Source of the DNA: Zoogloeaceae bacterium
GTDB lineage: Bacteria > Pseudomonadota > Gammaproteobacteria > Burkholderiales > Rhodocyclaceae
Direction: 5' to 3'
Length of the DNA: 7,061 nt
Assembly (NCBI GenBank): GCA_031267345.1
Contig: JAIRZG010000039.1
Span: 1 to 7,061, forward strand
Every line of letters starts with the position of its first letter. Within the stretch, counting starts at the first letter, position 1. Position numbers and translations under genes: made by a program. Positions 6,038-7,061 of this stretch are shown one piece after another. The notes below the pieces were generated by a model that searched no databases, was not told the DNA's origin, and saw only the letters and a list, made by a program, of their open reading frames with translations.

Positions 6038-6126
6038 AAGACCATGCGACAGGAAGAACGGAAATTTTTGCCATTTTTGTCGGATGGCCTCAAGATGCCG
6101 CCCCGGATTGCCGTTACAACGGGTAA
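6034..6126 (+). CDS. possible 30-codon small ORF between flgA and flgM
   Basis: An ATG overlaps the flgA stop as ATGA (6034-6037) and opens a 30-residue frame ending in TAA at 6124-6126, which fills most of the flgA-flgM gap. The product, beginning MKDHATGRTEIFAIFVGW, resembles nothing I recognise and has one short hydrophobic patch (IFAIFVGW). No Shine-Dalgarno precedes it, so it would depend on translational coupling to flgA. A frame of this length can easily arise by chance, so this is a low-confidence call. Confidence 0.15.
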   Translation: MKDHATGRTEIFAIFVGWPQDAAPDCRYNG

Positions 6127-6149
6127 GGAATTCAGAAAATCCTTCGTCT

Positions 6150-6156
6150 AAGGTGA
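6150..6156 (+). promoter_or_regulatory. flgM ribosome binding site
   Basis: AAGGTGA lies 5 nt upstream of ATG 6162. It favours this start over the longer in-frame extension, which is open back into flgA (to 6006). Confidence 0.75.
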
Positions 6157-6161
6157 AGCCA

Positions 6162-6428
6162 ATGAAAGTCGAAACCGTATCTCCATTCACGCCCACGCCC
6201 GTCGCGCGCGCCACTGCCAAATCCGCCAGCGCGGAAAAATCCGGCGATCAGGTCCAGTTGAGCGATGTCGCCCAACTGCGCGCCTCTGAAGCGCCGGTTG
6301 ACAACAGCCGCGTACAGGAAATCAAACAGGCCATCGCCGAAGGTCGTTTTCGCATCAACCCGGAAGCCATCGCTGATCGCCTGATCAGCACCGCGCAGGA
6401 ACTCATCGCCGCGCAACGTCGGGCGTAA
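6162..6428 (+). CDS. flgM: anti-sigma-28 factor FlgM (negative regulator of flagellin synthesis)
   Basis: FlgM binds sigma-28 (FliA) and blocks late flagellar genes until the hook-basal body is complete; it is then exported through the flagellar type III channel, freeing sigma-28. The product has 88 residues, slightly shorter than the roughly 97 of Salmonella. The N-terminal half is rich in Ser, Thr, Pro and Ala (VSPFTPTPVARATAK) and probably disordered, as expected for an exported protein. The C-terminal half carries the conserved sigma-binding core: VQLSDVAQL, then SRVQEIKQAIAEGRFRINPE and IADRLISTAQEL, predicted as helices. ATG 6162 is chosen because a good ribosome binding site precedes it and family members begin with the same short basic/polar N-terminus; the upstream in-frame codons do not look like FlgM. 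flgN starts 13 nt downstream, consistent with a flgMN transcript. Confidence 0.95.
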   Translation: MKVETVSPFTPTPVARATAKSASAEKSGDQVQLSDVAQLRASEAPVDNSRVQEIKQAIAEGRFRINPEAIADRLISTAQELIAAQRRA

Positions 6429-6441
6429 CTTCGCTTTCACC

Positions 6442-6921
6442 ATGAACACCGCAACGAACTTCGCGCAACTCCTGGCCACCGAAATTACGGCGGTAGAGCA
6501 GTTTGTCGCGCTCTTGCAGGAAGAACAGCGGCAATTGCAGGAAAACGAGATTGACGCGCTGGAAAACACCACCGCCAGCAAACTCCAGTTTGCCGAAGAA
6601 CTGAAAGAAATCGGCAAGGCGCGTCACGCCTGTTTGAGCCAACTGGGTCTCGCCCGTCAGGACGATAACGGCCAAAGCGTGGAAGACTGGCTCATCGCGC
6701 AAGGCAATCCGCAACTGCTGCAAGCCTGGCATACCCTGCAAAACCTGGCGCGCGACGCCAAATCCCTGAACGAGATCAACGGGCAATGCATCGCGCTCCT
6801 ATCGCGCAACACCCGCGAACAACTCGACGCGCTCACCGGAAGACAATCCAACGGCATTTTCTACAAGCCTGATGGTCAGGCCGCCGCCAGTGGAAATTTT
6901 CGTATCAGCGATTCGGTTTGA
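6442..6921 (+). CDS. flgN: flagellar export chaperone FlgN
   Basis: FlgN is the cytosolic chaperone of the hook-filament junction proteins FlgK and FlgL. It protects them and delivers them to the export ATPase and gate. The 159-residue product is the family size and is almost wholly helical. Residues about 5-70 form a long amphipathic, coiled-coil-prone helix rich in Gln and Glu (LLQEEQRQLQENEIDAL). The C-terminal part contains the most conserved FlgN segment, NEINGQCIALLSRNTREQL, followed by DALTGRQSNGIFYKPDGQ, corresponding to the FlgK/FlgL-binding region and the typical YGPDGQ-like ending. No clear Shine-Dalgarno precedes ATG 6442, and the 13-nt spacing from flgM suggests coupling. Assignment rests on this motif plus position after flgA and flgM. 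Confidence 0.93.
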   Translation: MNTATNFAQLLATEITAVEQFVALLQEEQRQLQENEIDALENTTASKLQFAEELKEIGKARHACLSQLGLARQDDNGQSVEDWLIAQGNPQLLQAWHTLQNLARDAKSLNEINGQCIALLSRNTREQLDALTGRQSNGIFYKPDGQAAASGNFRISDSV

Positions 6922-7061
6922 ATAATAAGCCACGCCAAAACAATAAAAACGGTATAATCGCAGACTCCGATATGGGCTGTGCTCTGTTCAGGAAAAGGAA
7001 GTTACTAACCTTCTCAAAAGTATAGTCATGTGATAAGCTATGCGTATGAAATGTAAACGAG
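6922..7061 (+). other. 140-bp right-edge region after flgN, no confirmed gene
   Basis: This stretch is visibly more AT-rich than the genes. It has a perfect TATAAT at 6953-6958 (listed separately) and an imperfect GAAG/CTTC inverted repeat around 7000-7014 too weak to call a terminator. An ATG at 7040, after an in-frame stop at 7034-7036, starts a frame that runs off the window (M R M K C K R). A short basic start like this is compatible with many proteins, so no function is proposed. I see no tRNA or rRNA sequence in it. Confidence 0.4.
6953..6958 (+). promoter_or_regulatory. TATAAT -10-like box downstream of flgN
   Basis: This is an exact TATAAT in a GGTATAATCG context. At 16-18 nt upstream there is no TTGACA-like -35, and there is no TG extension, so it would need an activator or an unusual -35. 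It may drive a gene beyond the right edge. A partial sigma-28-like -10 (TCCGATAT, 6966-6973) lies just downstream. Confidence 0.35.

Noticed and set aside
6070..6088. GCCAT / ATGGC hairpin between flgA and flgM
   Set aside because: A 5-bp stem with a 9-nt loop and no following T-run is too weak to call a terminator or regulatory structure.
6124..6151. Sigma-28 promoter (TAAG-N16-TCGTCTAA) before flgM
   Set aside because: The -10 matches only 4 of 8 positions, and transcription would start so close to ATG 6162 that the ribosome binding site at 6150-6156 would be left out of the mRNA.
7003..7009. TACTAAC, identical to a yeast intron branch point
   Set aside because: The surroundings are clearly bacterial; a 7-base match has no meaning here.

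Overview
This window looks like a piece of chromosome from a Gram-negative, flagellated proteobacterium, most likely a betaproteobacterium. The supports are the lipid A genes (outer membrane), the flgA-flgM-flgN flagellar set, the gyrA-serC adjacency familiar from Betaproteobacteria, and LpxA/LpxB/SerC sequences that resemble that class to my eye. A family within the class cannot be fixed without a search. The DNA is moderately GC-rich and dense with genes. All recognised genes look intact, apart from gyrA, which is cut by the left edge of the window. I see no rRNA, tRNA, CRISPR array or complete mobile element.

Layout, left to right. (1) Positions 2-1099, plus strand: the last 365 residues of GyrA, covering the end of the DNA-wrapping C-terminal domain and the acidic tail. 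(2) 1100-1289: a 190-bp gap with a protein-like but start- and stop-less reading frame, possibly a gene remnant. (3) 1290-2387, plus: serC, phosphoserine aminotransferase, with a strong ribosome binding site. (4) 2397-4779, minus: fabZ-lpxA-lpxB, a compact lipid A/fatty acid operon that converges on serC with only 9 bp between stop codons. (5) 4780-4935: a divergent promoter region containing a G-rich tract. (6) 4936-5286, plus: a small AhpD/carboxymuconolactone decarboxylase-like protein with the complete Glu-Cys-Cys-His motif. (7) 5339-6921, plus: flgA, flgM and flgN (P-ring assembly chaperone, anti-sigma-28 factor, and hook-associated-protein chaperone). (8) 6922-7061: a more AT-rich tail with a TATAAT box and perhaps the first codons of another gene.

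How the genes work together. FabZ and LpxA both use 3-hydroxyacyl-ACP: FabZ sends it to fatty acid elongation and LpxA to lipid A, and LpxB later joins the two sugar units. FlgA helps FlgI form the P-ring. FlgM holds sigma-28 inactive until the hook-basal body is complete, and FlgN delivers FlgK/FlgL to the export gate. The gyrA-serC, lipid A and flgAMN blocks have no obvious functional link.

I do not see a convincing new system. The items most worth a second look are: the coding-like remnant after gyrA; a bulky residue at the acyl-chain 'ruler' position of LpxA; the separation of three gene blocks from their usual partners (serC from pheA, fabZ from lpxD, flgA from flgB); a possible 30-codon ORF between flgA and flgM; and the unassigned right edge.
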